Below are positions 7,524-15,785 of a DNA stretch of 19,723 nt, one piece after another. This DNA is from Pseudomonadota bacterium (GTDB taxonomy: Bacteria; Pseudomonadota; Alphaproteobacteria; Rhizobiales; Xanthobacteraceae). Each line of letters begins with the position of its first letter. Positions within the stretch are counted from its first letter, which is position 1. The notes under the pieces were generated by a model. That model searched no databases. It was not told the origin of the DNA and saw only the letters and a list, made by a program, of their open reading frames with translations. The stretch lies in the NCBI GenBank assembly GCA_021779635.1, contig JAJYAH010000035.1, positions 1-19,723 on the forward strand, read 5' to 3'. Made by a program: the position numbers and the translations under genes.

Positions 7524-8147
7524 GTGACTAAGAAGACTGAACCTATCCGGTTTGCCGGATCCCAGCTTGGCGAAAATCGCCACGTGTGCGCCTTCTTCAA
7601 TAGCGGCGACGAAGCGTATCGCGTCCTGCTGCCGTTCATCAGCGACGGGTTCGCAAATGGCGATAAGGCCGTTCACGTCATTAATCCGGGCGAATGCAGC
7701 CATCATCTGCAGCGACTGGCCGCGGTGGGCATTGATCCGGCCGCCGCAAAGGAGTCCGGACAGCTCGAGGTGCGAACCAACACCGAGGCATACCTTCGGG
7801 ATGGCCGGTTCGATCAGGACCGCATGCTCGATGTGTTCGAGCAATTGGCTGCGGCCAAGAGCGATTTCCGCTTGAGCCGTATCGTCTGTCACATGGATTG
7901 GGCAGCGGACCGATCGCACACAGACGATCTCATCGAATTCGAATCGCGGGTGAACCACGTCTGGTCTCGTCACGAGGATGCGGTGATTTGTGTTTACGAC
8001 CTCGCAAAGTTTGGTGGTGACGCGGTGATCGACATCATGCGTACGCACCCGATGGTCGTCATCGGCGGGATACTCCAGCAGAACCCGTTCTTTGTGCCGC
8101 CGGAGGAATTCCTGCGCGAACGGCGCTGCCGAAGGACGGTCGACTAA
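7524..8147 (+). CDS. MEDS domain protein (DcmR-like sensory domain)
   Basis: A 207-residue protein made almost wholly of a MEDS domain (methanogen/methylotroph DcmR sensory domain, a RecA-like fold found in regulators and kinases, ligand not firmly known). Features include ENRHVCAFFNSGDEAYRVLLPFI near the N-terminus, GDKAVHVINPGECSHHLQRL, an acidic middle (RFDQDRMLDVFEQL), RIVCHMDWA and AVICVYDLAKFGGDAVIDIMRTHPMVVIGG near the end. The HVC-x-FF and CVYD...THP blocks are typical of the family. No DNA-binding domain or membrane segment follows. The GTG at 7524 is the likely start, although the ribosome site is weak. Its stop is one base before the ATG of the large histidine kinase, so the two are translationally coupled and the MEDS protein is probably a separate input module for that kinase. 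Confidence 0.88.
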   Translation: MTKKTEPIRFAGSQLGENRHVCAFFNSGDEAYRVLLPFISDGFANGDKAVHVINPGECSHHLQRLAAVGIDPAAAKESGQLEVRTNTEAYLRDGRFDQDRMLDVFEQLAAAKSDFRLSRIVCHMDWAADRSHTDDLIEFESRVNHVWSRHEDAVICVYDLAKFGGDAVIDIMRTHPMVVIGGILQQNPFFVPPEEFLRERRCRRTVD

Positions 8148-8148
8148 A

Positions 8149-10722
8149 ATGGTCGCGCGGGCCGACCCTGCCCCCGACGAAACCATGCGTCTCCAGCGCT
8201 GCATCAACGATTTGACAAGTCTTCTCGCTCTTCCCGCGATCTGGAGTGGTGCCGACGCATCCCATGTCGTCCGGACTTTGATCGACGCGCTGCTCGGCAT
8301 GCTGCGCCTGGATTTCGTCTACGCCCGGTTCACGGCCTCCTCAAGTGACGCACCAATCGAGATGGTCCGGGTACACGCACAAGAATGGGCGGCACGACCG
8401 GAGGAAATAGGACGTGCACTTCGCCAATGGCTGGCAGAGGAGACGCCGAACTGGCCGCGGTCAGTAAAAGATCCCTTTGGCGAGGATGACATTTCGATCT
8501 TGCCCCTAAGACTGGGGCTGAGTGGCCAATTCGGCGTGATCGTAGCAGGATCCCGCCGGGCGGATTTCCCCGAAGAAACCGAGAGACTCGTCCTTGGCGT
8601 GGCGGCCAATCAGGCGGCAATAGGGTTGGAGCAAGGGCGACGCTTGAGCGGTGCTGAACAGGCGCTCTCGGCAAGCCAGCGCGAACTCAAGATGACTATC
8701 GACACGATTCCGGCGCTGGTGTGGTCAACCCGCGCCGACGGTTCGGTCGATTTCGTAAATCAACACTATCTCGATTACGTGGGGCTGTCCCCCGATCAGG
8801 TGAGGGAGTGGGGCTGGACGGCGGCGGTTCATCCGGACGATCTCGGCGGCCTTACGGCGATATGGTGCTCGCTGATAGCTTCCGGCAAAAGCGGGGAGGC
8901 GGAGGCGCGGTTTCGTCGAGCCGACGGCGAATACCGTTGGCTTCTGGCGCACGCCAACCCCTTGCATGATGGCAACGGAAACATCGTCAAATGGTACGGA
9001 TTGAATACGGATATTGAAGACCGGAAGCGCGCCGAGATTCATCTCGCCGGAGAGAAGCAGGTTCTGGAGATGATTGCGTCGGGGCGGCCGCTTCGCGAAG
9101 TTCTCGGCGCGCTATGCAGGTTTTTTGTAGGCGCCGCGCCGGATTGTCACTGCGGCATTTACCCGATCGATTGGCGTGGCAAGACATTCCAGTACGGCGT
9201 CGCGCCCTCCCTTCCCGCGAGCTACACCGATCCAATCGAGGGAGCGCCTGTCGCCTTCGATGACTCCCCGCGCGGCCAGTCAATCAGCGAAAAGACCCAG
9301 GTGATCGCGGAGGATATCGGATCGGACTCTCGTTGGATGGCTGCCCCGTGCCGCGCCCATGTCCTGGAGCATGGGCTGAGAGCGGTTTGGAGCACGCCGA
9401 TTTGCTCGCGGGAGGGATTGGTCATTGGCACGGTCTGCGTCTACCAGCAAAAGCCAGGCAGTCCATTCCCGCATCACCAGGAGCTCATTGCGCATGTTGC
9501 GCGTCTCGCGAGCATCGCAATCGAGCGCTCGCAGGCTGAAACAGCGCGCCGGCTAAGTGAATTCTATCTCACGGAAGGCCAGCGGATCAGTGCGACAGGT
9601 ACATTCTCGTGGCAAGTAGACGCCGACGAATTCATGTTTTCTGAGGAACTGCGTCATATCTTCGAGTTTGAGCCGAATACCGAGCTGAACTTTGATCGGG
9701 TCCGCGAGCGCGTGCATCCAGACGACCTTCCGCAGCTCGCTCACAACATGGCGCGGGTGCGGGCAGGCCTCGACAATCCGGAATACGAGATACGGCTACA
9801 AATGCCGGATGGTCGGTTGAAGTGGATAAGGGTTCTTGCTCGCGTGAACCGCCACGAGGGCGGTCGCCTGGAATGTCTTGGTGCAGCCCAAGATGTGACG
9901 CAGCGCCGACTTGCCGAACAGGCGCGCGACAGGGTTCGATCTGAACTAGCGCACGTAAGCAGGGTGGTAAGTCTTGGGGCGTTGACTGCTTCGATCGCGC
10001 ACGAGATTAACCAACCGCTCGGTTCGATCGTCACGAACGGTGAGACAGGATTGCGCTGGCTGGCGCGGCCCGAGCCACATTTGGAGAAAGTCCAGGATAT
10101 CATAAAGCGCGTAGTCAACGATGCCCGGCGCGCAGCGGAAATCATCGATCGAATCCGGACCATGGCGAGCAGGGGTTCGACCCGCGAGTCGGTGATTGCG
10201 CTCAATGAAATCATCACGGAGGCTGCGACGCTTTTGCACCACGAGTTTCAATCGAGGAATGTGTCAATCTCCCTCGATTTGGAACCTGACCTTTCCAATG
10301 TGGTCGGAGACCGCACTCAGTTGCAACAGGTTGTCGTAAATCTTGCGATCAACGCCCTGCAAGCGCTGACAAACTCCGGTGTATTGCAGAAGAGCATCGG
10401 TATTCGAACGCGGCAAATTGATTCAGAAACGGTATGTTGCGCCATTGAAGATAGCGGTCTCGGCATCGACGCGGAGCATCTGCCGCGTCTGTTCGATAAT
10501 TTCTTTACGACCAAGGAGACCGGGATGGGCTTGGGCCTGCCGATCGCTCAGTCGATCATTGAAGCGCATAGTGGACGGATACGAGCAGATAATGAATCCG
10601 CGCTGGGCGGCGCGAGGTTCGTTTTCGAGTTGCCGGTGAGTGCGCCTTCGAGCGGTGAGGTTGGCGGCGCGGCAATGGCCCCGGCCATCGACTTCAGTCG
10701 GGCCGCTCGTCGATCAGGTTGA
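8149..10722 (+). CDS. Soluble sensor histidine kinase (GAF-PAS-GAF-PAS-HisKA-HATPase)
   Basis: An 857-residue cytoplasmic kinase with no membrane segment. Approximate domain order: GAF (30-165, LLALPAIWSGADASHVV...), PAS with PAC (180-300, IDTIPALVWSTRADGSVDFVN...NTDIEDRKRAE), second GAF (303-455, ending IAIERSQAE), second PAS of the PAS_3 type (470-590, VHPDDLPQLAHNM...AAQDVTQRRLAE), HisKA (600-670) with phospho-acceptor His618 in SIAHEINQPLGSIVTNGE, and HATPase (715-835) with N box VVNLAINALQAL, G1 EDSGLGID and G2 GMGLGLPIAQSII. The HEINQPL core is of the FixL/TtrS class, which usually pairs with FixJ-type regulators. ATG 8149 lies one base after the MEDS stop with GAAGGA upstream. Partners may be the receiver at 6967 and the FixJ-type regulator at 5606. 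The signal sensed is unknown; no haem-PAS motif is evident. Confidence 0.92.
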   Translation: MVARADPAPDETMRLQRCINDLTSLLALPAIWSGADASHVVRTLIDALLGMLRLDFVYARFTASSSDAPIEMVRVHAQEWAARPEEIGRALRQWLAEETPNWPRSVKDPFGEDDISILPLRLGLSGQFGVIVAGSRRADFPEETERLVLGVAANQAAIGLEQGRRLSGAEQALSASQRELKMTIDTIPALVWSTRADGSVDFVNQHYLDYVGLSPDQVREWGWTAAVHPDDLGGLTAIWCSLIASGKSGEAEARFRRADGEYRWLLAHANPLHDGNGNIVKWYGLNTDIEDRKRAEIHLAGEKQVLEMIASGRPLREVLGALCRFFVGAAPDCHCGIYPIDWRGKTFQYGVAPSLPASYTDPIEGAPVAFDDSPRGQSISEKTQVIAEDIGSDSRWMAAPCRAHVLEHGLRAVWSTPICSREGLVIGTVCVYQQKPGSPFPHHQELIAHVARLASIAIERSQAETARRLSEFYLTEGQRISATGTFSWQVDADEFMFSEELRHIFEFEPNTELNFDRVRERVHPDDLPQLAHNMARVRAGLDNPEYEIRLQMPDGRLKWIRVLARVNRHEGGRLECLGAAQDVTQRRLAEQARDRVRSELAHVSRVVSLGALTASIAHEINQPLGSIVTNGETGLRWLARPEPHLEKVQDIIKRVVNDARRAAEIIDRIRTMASRGSTRESVIALNEIITEAATLLHHEFQSRNVSISLDLEPDLSNVVGDRTQLQQVVVNLAINALQALTNSGVLQKSIGIRTRQIDSETVCCAIEDSGLGIDAEHLPRLFDNFFTTKETGMGLGLPIAQSIIEAHSGRIRADNESALGGARFVFELPVSAPSSGEVGGAAMAPAIDFSRAARRSG

Positions 10723-10962
10723 TGCGGGCGACGTTGTCGTATTGGCGTTCAGAACCATTTGAAACACGGCGCCTCGACCCATTGCCTCGAAGGCGTTTGT
10801 GCTGTCAACCGTCCAATCCTCTTCCTATTGGGAAAAGACAGGGCGGACATGCATTCCAACCGGTTACCTCCTAACACCAACGTATGGGAAAGGCGAAACC
10901 TGGGTTGAATGGAGCGGTTGTGGTTCGTCGCGCTACGCTGTTCTCACACAAGGAAGGTCAAC
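10723..10962. other. Intergenic region before the molybdenum oxidoreductase operon
   Basis: These 240 bases probably hold the promoter of the three-gene operon. I see no clear sigma-54 (TGGCAC-N5-TTGC) or sigma-70 pair. The only symmetrical site noticed is the short palindrome AACCGGTT near 10860. The ribosome site AAGGAAGG directly precedes the ATG at 10963. The frame is open back to an ATG at 10909, but that extension ([16 protein letters not shown]) has no family resemblance. Confidence 0.4.
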
Positions 10963-11427
10963 ATGGCGATCCTGTTGACGGTCAACGGTGAACAGAAATC
11001 GTTCGATGCTCCGCCCGATATGCCATTGCTTTGGGTGCTTCGTGACATTCTTGGCTTGACCGGAACGAAGTTTGGTTGCGGCATTGCGCAATGCGGCGCT
11101 TGCACCGTACACGTCGACGGCAAGCCGGTGCGCTCGTGCATGCTGCCGGTCGGCGCGGTACGCGACCGTGCCGTCACCACCATCGAAGGTATTGGTGCGA
11201 CGCCCACCGGCGCGAAAGTTCAGAAAGCCTGGCTCGATCTCGAAGTGATTCAGTGCGGCTATTGCCAGTCGGGCCAGATCATGTCCGCAGCAGCCCTGCT
11301 TGCTGCCACGCAGAATCCCGATGATTCCGATATCGATGCCGCGATGGCGGGAAATATTTGCCGCTGTGGAACCTATCTGCGCATTCGTGCTGCGATCAAG
11401 CACGCGGCTTCTGGACGCCAGTCATAG
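10963..11427 (+). CDS. 2Fe-2S subunit of a molybdenum hydroxylase (isoquinoline 1-oxidoreductase alpha/aldehyde oxidase type)
   Basis: The small iron-sulfur subunit that carries electrons away from the molybdenum centre. The 154-residue protein has the plant-type 2Fe-2S cluster at Cys39, Cys44, Cys47 and Cys59 ([20 protein letters not shown]). The second, helical-domain cluster is at Cys98, Cys101, Cys133 and Cys135 (QCGYCQSGQ and NICRCGTY). All eight ligands are present. There is no signal peptide, as expected if it is carried across the membrane with its Tat-bearing partner. ATG 10963 follows AAGGAAGG and begins the family motif MAILLTVNG. The gene for the large subunit begins nine bases after its stop. 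Confidence 0.95.
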   Translation: MAILLTVNGEQKSFDAPPDMPLLWVLRDILGLTGTKFGCGIAQCGACTVHVDGKPVRSCMLPVGAVRDRAVTTIEGIGATPTGAKVQKAWLDLEVIQCGYCQSGQIMSAAALLAATQNPDDSDIDAAMAGNICRCGTYLRIRAAIKHAASGRQS

Positions 11428-11436
11428 GAGGGGCGC

Positions 11437-13611
11437 ATGACAGTTGCGCAGAAGAGTTACGAAGGGCTGTCGCGCCGTTCCCTGCTGACCTCGGGACTGG
11501 CGGGAGGGCTTCTGCTTGCGTTCCATCTTCCCGTGCGTGCCTCCAACGAGCCGGTGCAACCGCCCGATGATGTCGCGGGCAAGTTTGCGCCAAATGCCTT
11601 CATCCGCATCGATCATTTCGGCCAGACAACTCTCGTCATGCCCCAGGTTGAGATGGGGCAGGGTGTATACACTTCGATACCGATGATTCTGGCGGAAGAA
11701 CTCGACGCCGATTTTTCGCGGGTGATACTGGAGCATGCACCGCCCAGCGACAGGCTTTACGCCAATCCGGTTTTTGGCATCCAGGTCACGGGCAATTCCA
11801 ACTCCATTCGCTCATTCTGGCACCCGCTACGCAAAGCCGGGGCCGGTGCGCGCGCCATGTTGGTGCAAGCCGCGGCTCAGCAATGGAATGTCGAGCCGGC
11901 GAGCTGCGCCACATCGAACGGCGAAGTCATCCATCCTGAGAGCGGACGCAAGCTCTCCTATGGCGCCCTCGTGGATGCCGCGAACACGCAGACCCCGCCG
12001 AAGGACGTTGCACTCAAGGATCCCAAGGATTTCGTTCTGATAGGCAAGCCGCTGAAGCGCTTTGATACGCCGGACAAGGTCAACGGCAAGGCCGTCTACG
12101 GCATTGACGCGATACTGCCGGGCATGAAATTCGCGACGCTCAAGGCGTGCTCCGTGTTTGGTGGCAAGGTTCGCGGGGTCGACGACAGCGCGGCAAAACA
12201 GGTGCCGGGCGTGCAGCAGATCGTGGTTCTTGACGATCTGGTCGCCGTGGTCGGAGATCATATGTGGGCGGCGAAGAAAGGTCTCGACGCTCTGGTACTC
12301 GATTGGGACGAAGGGCCGAATGCTGATCTTACCCTACAGGATATCTGGAAGGATCTGCGATCGGCAAGCGAGAAGGACGGTGTGGTCGCAAAATCCCGAG
12401 GTGACATCGCCAAAGGCCTCCTCACTGGCGAAAAACTCGAAGCGTCGTACGAACTTCCGTTTCTCGCGCATGCGACGATGGAGCCGGTCAATGCCACGGT
12501 TCATCTCAGACTCGGTTCTTGCGAAATCTGGACTGGCACGCAGGTAGCCGCGCGTGTGCAGTTGGAAGCCGCGAAGGCGGCAGGGCTTCCGGTCGATAAA
12601 GTGATCGTCAACAATCACCTGCTAGGCGGCGGTTTCGGCCGCAAGCTCGAACCGGACATGGTTGTTGCTGCGGTTCGCATCGCCAAGCATGTCGATGGCC
12701 CCGTCAAGGTGGTGTGGACCCGCGAAGAGGATATCCAGCACGATTTTTATCGTCCGATCTATCGTGACACCATTGCAGCGACCTTGTCCGACGGCAAGAT
12801 CGCGAGCTGGAAATACCGGATCAGCGGCTCTGCGATCATCGCGCGCTGGCTGCCGCCGGCGTTCCAGAAAGGCGTCGACATTGACGCCGTCGATAGCGCC
12901 ATTGATGTGCCCTACGACATTCCTAATTTCCATGTCGAATATGTGCGCGCCGAACCGCGGGCGGTGCCGACCGGCTTTTGGCGCGGCGTAGGTCCCAACA
13001 ACAACGTCTTCGCCGTCGAATGCTTCATGGACGAATTGGCGCGGAAGGCAGGCAAGGATCCGATTGATTTCCGCCGTTCGATGCTTGGGACCCAGCCGCG
13101 TTTTCTGGCGACGCTCAATCTCGCCGCGGAAAAATCAAACTGGGGCCAATCGCTGCCGCCGCGCGTCGGGCGTGGCGTCTGCTTGCAGCCGTCGTTCGGC
13201 AGCTTCATCGCGACCGTGGTGGAGGCGGAAGTCGATGAGCAGGGCGATGTGAAGGTCCGCCGGGTCACCTCGGCGGTCGACACCGGCATCGCGGTCAATC
13301 CCGACACGATCGTGGCGCAGCTCGAAGGCGGGCTGATTTTCGGCCTGACCGCCGCTCTCTACGGCGAGATCACCATCGCCAAGGGGCGCGTCCAGCAATC
13401 GAACTTCAACGACTATCGCATGCTGCGTATCGACCAGGCGCCAAAGATCGAGGTTCACGTTATCAGGAGCAGAGAGCCTCCAGGCGGCATCGGCGAAACG
13501 GGTGCGACGGCGGCGCCCCCGGCATTGCGCAACGCGATCTATGCCGCGACCGGCGTTGCCTTGCGGCGGCTGCCGATTGACCGCAGCTTGATTGCGGGGA
13601 AAAAATCATGA
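11437..13611 (+). CDS. Molybdopterin-binding subunit of an isoquinoline 1-oxidoreductase/aldehyde oxidase-like enzyme, Tat-exported
   Basis: The catalytic subunit of a xanthine oxidase-family hydroxylase, 724 residues. It starts with a Tat signal, LSRRSLLTSGLAGGLLLAF (twin Arg at 13-14), so the enzyme folds with its cofactor in the cytoplasm and works in the periplasm. Cofactor and active-site regions include HLLGGGFGRKLEPDMV, TGFWRGVGPNNNVFAVECFMDELA and the C-terminal GGIGETGATAAPP, whose Glu687 matches the catalytic glutamate. The length and single-chain arrangement suit the IorB group, in which the domains are ordered differently from xanthine dehydrogenase. An AGGAGGGG ribosome site precedes ATG 11437. 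Its stop overlaps the cytochrome start by four bases (ATGA). The substrate could be an aldehyde, a nicotinate-like compound or another N-heterocycle; sequence alone does not decide. Confidence 0.93.
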   Translation: MTVAQKSYEGLSRRSLLTSGLAGGLLLAFHLPVRASNEPVQPPDDVAGKFAPNAFIRIDHFGQTTLVMPQVEMGQGVYTSIPMILAEELDADFSRVILEHAPPSDRLYANPVFGIQVTGNSNSIRSFWHPLRKAGAGARAMLVQAAAQQWNVEPASCATSNGEVIHPESGRKLSYGALVDAANTQTPPKDVALKDPKDFVLIGKPLKRFDTPDKVNGKAVYGIDAILPGMKFATLKACSVFGGKVRGVDDSAAKQVPGVQQIVVLDDLVAVVGDHMWAAKKGLDALVLDWDEGPNADLTLQDIWKDLRSASEKDGVVAKSRGDIAKGLLTGEKLEASYELPFLAHATMEPVNATVHLRLGSCEIWTGTQVAARVQLEAAKAAGLPVDKVIVNNHLLGGGFGRKLEPDMVVAAVRIAKHVDGPVKVVWTREEDIQHDFYRPIYRDTIAATLSDGKIASWKYRISGSAIIARWLPPAFQKGVDIDAVDSAIDVPYDIPNFHVEYVRAEPRAVPTGFWRGVGPNNNVFAVECFMDELARKAGKDPIDFRRSMLGTQPRFLATLNLAAEKSNWGQSLPPRVGRGVCLQPSFGSFIATVVEAEVDEQGDVKVRRVTSAVDTGIAVNPDTIVAQLEGGLIFGLTAALYGEITIAKGRVQQSNFNDYRMLRIDQAPKIEVHVIRSREPPGGIGETGATAAPPALRNAIYAATGVALRRLPIDRSLIAGKKS

Positions 13612-14957
13612 GCCGGACTACACGCCGTATCCTTCTCAGCATTACCGTGATCGTTGTGGTTGCGCTGGCGATCGGCATCTGGATCATCCGTGGTCCTGAT
13701 CCAATGGCATTTGTGGACGGTCAGAAGGTGGAGCTGGCGGCTTACAAGGCAGGCGACCCCACCGGTGTCCCCGTTTCGCTCGCCAGGGCGAGTTTGATCG
13801 AGCGGGGTAAGTATCTGGCGGAGGCGGCTGATTGCATGGCTTGCCATACGTCCCAGGGCGGAAAGGATTACGCCGGGGGCCTCGGGATTAGGTTGCCGTT
13901 CGGTACGCTGTACTCCACCAATATCACGCCGGATAAGGAAACCGGCATCGGCAACTACAGCGACCAGGAGTTCCTCAACGCGGTCCAACGGGGCAGCCGT
14001 CGCGACGGAGCGCGGCTTTATCCGGCGATGCCGTTCACGTCGTATGCCTATATGACCGACGCGGATGCGTTGGCGATCAAGGCTTATCTTTTCAGTCTGC
14101 CGCCGGTGCGTGTGGTAGCACCTGCTAATACGCTGATGTTTCCGTTCGACCAGCGCTGGGCGATGGGTTTCTGGTCTGTGCTGTTCACCCGTGACTCGCG
14201 CTTCGCGCCGGATGCCTCACAAAGCCTCGAGTGGAACAGGGGCGCATATCTCGCGGAAGCGCTGGCGCATTGCGGGGAATGCCATACGCCGCGAAGCCTG
14301 GCGTTGGCATTGGACAACCGCAAGAAATTTGCGGGGGCTGTGACCGCGGGTTGGCGGGCCTTCAACATCTCATCGGACAAGACCACGGGTATCGGCGCCT
14401 GGCGCGATGAGGATCTTGTGTCCTACTTGTCGCTCGGACACGCCTCTGGTCACGGCACCGCCTCGGGGCCGATGGGCGAAGCCGTCGACCATAGCTTTAG
14501 CAAGCTAACGCTAGAAGACGTTCACGCTGTCGTAGCCTATCTGCGCAGCGTACCGGCCATCGCTTCCGCCGATTTGCCAGCGACGCTGGCGCCGCCCGCG
14601 CCGGCTTCGCACCGGCAGGGCGGCGGCCCGCCGGACCCGCGAGGCAAGATAGTTTTCGAGGGTGCCTGCGTCAGTTGCCATGGCTGGACCGGTGAAAGTT
14701 CGATCTCGCCATTCGCGACACTTACCGGATCGTGGGCGGTCAACGATCCCGGCGCGACCAATGTAGCTCAGGTCGTGATCTCGGGAACCGGGCGTCATAC
14801 ACCCGAGAATTCTGTATCGATGCCCTCATTCGGCAATGCTTATTCTGACGATGAGATCGCGGCCGTCGCCAACTATGTCACCGCACGTTTTGGCACCAGG
14901 GGATCGCGGCTCACGGCCCGGGACGTGGCGGAGCTAAGGAAGCAAACGTCACAATGA
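13608..14957 (+). CDS. Membrane-anchored triheme cytochrome c (electron acceptor subunit)
   Basis: Carries electrons from the periplasmic molybdoenzyme into the respiratory chain. The 449-residue protein has an N-terminal hydrophobic anchor (about 7-27, ILLSITVIVVVALAIGIWII) with arginines before it, so the bulk is periplasmic. Three haem sites are seen: CMACH at 76-80, CGECH at 222-226 and CVSCH at 354-358. The layout of two related domains plus a third is like the cytochrome subunits of membrane alcohol, gluconate and three-subunit aldehyde dehydrogenases. A Pro/Ala-rich linker (about 320-345) separates the last domain. Likely methionine ligands include the Met of PAMPFTSY and the Met of SVSMPSFGN. 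The ATGA overlap with the large subunit shows translational coupling. No molybdenum-cofactor maturation gene (such as XdhC-like) is in the window. Confidence 0.94.
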   Translation: MSRTTRRILLSITVIVVVALAIGIWIIRGPDPMAFVDGQKVELAAYKAGDPTGVPVSLARASLIERGKYLAEAADCMACHTSQGGKDYAGGLGIRLPFGTLYSTNITPDKETGIGNYSDQEFLNAVQRGSRRDGARLYPAMPFTSYAYMTDADALAIKAYLFSLPPVRVVAPANTLMFPFDQRWAMGFWSVLFTRDSRFAPDASQSLEWNRGAYLAEALAHCGECHTPRSLALALDNRKKFAGAVTAGWRAFNISSDKTTGIGAWRDEDLVSYLSLGHASGHGTASGPMGEAVDHSFSKLTLEDVHAVVAYLRSVPAIASADLPATLAPPAPASHRQGGGPPDPRGKIVFEGACVSCHGWTGESSISPFATLTGSWAVNDPGATNVAQVVISGTGRHTPENSVSMPSFGNAYSDDEIAAVANYVTARFGTRGSRLTARDVAELRKQTSQ

Positions 14958-14964
14958 TCACCGG

Positions 14965-14977
14965 CGGGCTCGGCCCG
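14965..14977 (+). terminator. Short GC hairpin after the oxidoreductase operon
   Basis: CGGGCTCGGCCCG forms a 5-base-pair stem with a 3-base loop eight bases after the cytochrome stop. No T-run follows, so it is at best a weak or factor-assisted terminator between two convergent transcription units. Confidence 0.25.
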
Positions 14978-15141
14978 TGGAATGAGGGTTCTGTCCCGTG
15001 ATCAGCAGGCCAAGGCTGGAAGGGGGAACTCGCCCCGGTCTCGTGCTGGCTCGTTTGGCGACCGTTCGGGAGATCGCATGCCGGAACGCGGGTCGCCACG
15101 GAATCGACGATCATGGCCTGGAGCGGATTCAGCGCCCGCTC

Positions 15142-15738
15142 CTAATCCTGTTCGCCGAGAGTTTGAAGATAGGTCTTGCCGTATGGATAGAATGACTCCT
15201 TGCGGCCCCCTTGCCAGGCAGCTTTTAGTTCGGGCCTTGTAATGTCCCAGTCCGGCCGGCATTTCCTGCTGACAGCACGCAGGTCCTGGCGGAGCTCTTC
15301 CATCGTGGGTCGTCCGAAGAACCAGTAGCCATTGTAGATATTGTGAATAACAAGACCGGGCTCCAGCACAATCACGTGCGGAATCATGGGATTGTTGACG
15401 GGATCGGTGTATTCGGCGATGTCGAGATCATTCTGAACAATGCGCCGCGGATCAGAGAGAAAGGGCCAGTGAGCTCCTATTCCGCTGCGATATTCGTTCG
15501 TCTGGGGGATGTTGTCGGTGCTGATCGTGACCAGCCGGCAATAGCCGACCTCCATCTCTCGATGGAGCTCCAGCAAACCTTCCGCCTGACGGCGATCTTT
15601 TGGACAGAAGCCGCCAGGGCTAAGGGCCAGCACCATCGGATGCTGTCCTTGCAGCTCCGAGAGTTTTCGATGCTTTGCGGTATGGTCGCTAAGTTCGTAG
15701 TCGGGAAAAACAGCTCCGGGCACCATGTCTGATCGCAT
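15142..15738 (-). CDS. Peroxiredoxin-like (AhpC/TSA, redoxin) protein with atypical active site
   Basis: A thioredoxin-fold protein of 198 residues in the AhpC/TSA superfamily. It begins VPGAVFPDYELSDHTAKHRKLSELQG, typical of the fold, and has the catalytic-loop cysteine Cys45 in LALSPGGFCPKDRRQAEGL. The common peroxiredoxin motif P-x3-T-x2-C is not kept: Ala38 and Gly42 stand where Pro and Thr/Ser are expected. Later blocks are LVTISTDNIPQTNEY, WPFLSDPRRIVQ, and MIPHVIVLEPGLVIHNIYNGYWFFGRPTMEELRQDL. Further cysteines are Cys67 and one near the C-terminus (RKCRPDW). It may be a thiol peroxidase with a changed active site or a redox protein of another kind. ATG 15738 is preceded by GGAGG at a good distance. 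It lies 47 bases after the MOSC-FNR-ferredoxin gene on the same strand, likely the same operon. Confidence 0.87.
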   Translation of the reverse strand: MRSDMVPGAVFPDYELSDHTAKHRKLSELQGQHPMVLALSPGGFCPKDRRQAEGLLELHREMEVGYCRLVTISTDNIPQTNEYRSGIGAHWPFLSDPRRIVQNDLDIAEYTDPVNNPMIPHVIVLEPGLVIHNIYNGYWFFGRPTMEELRQDLRAVSRKCRPDWDITRPELKAAWQGGRKESFYPYGKTYLQTLGEQD

Positions 15739-15785
15739 CTGAAGTCCTCCATGTGTGAGCGCGCGAGTGATCAGGCTTCATGCCG

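Noticed and set aside
10723..10830. Minus-strand frame ending SERQYDNVARINLIDERPD
   Set aside because: Looks protein-like at the end but has no start or recognisable family and sits in a likely promoter region.
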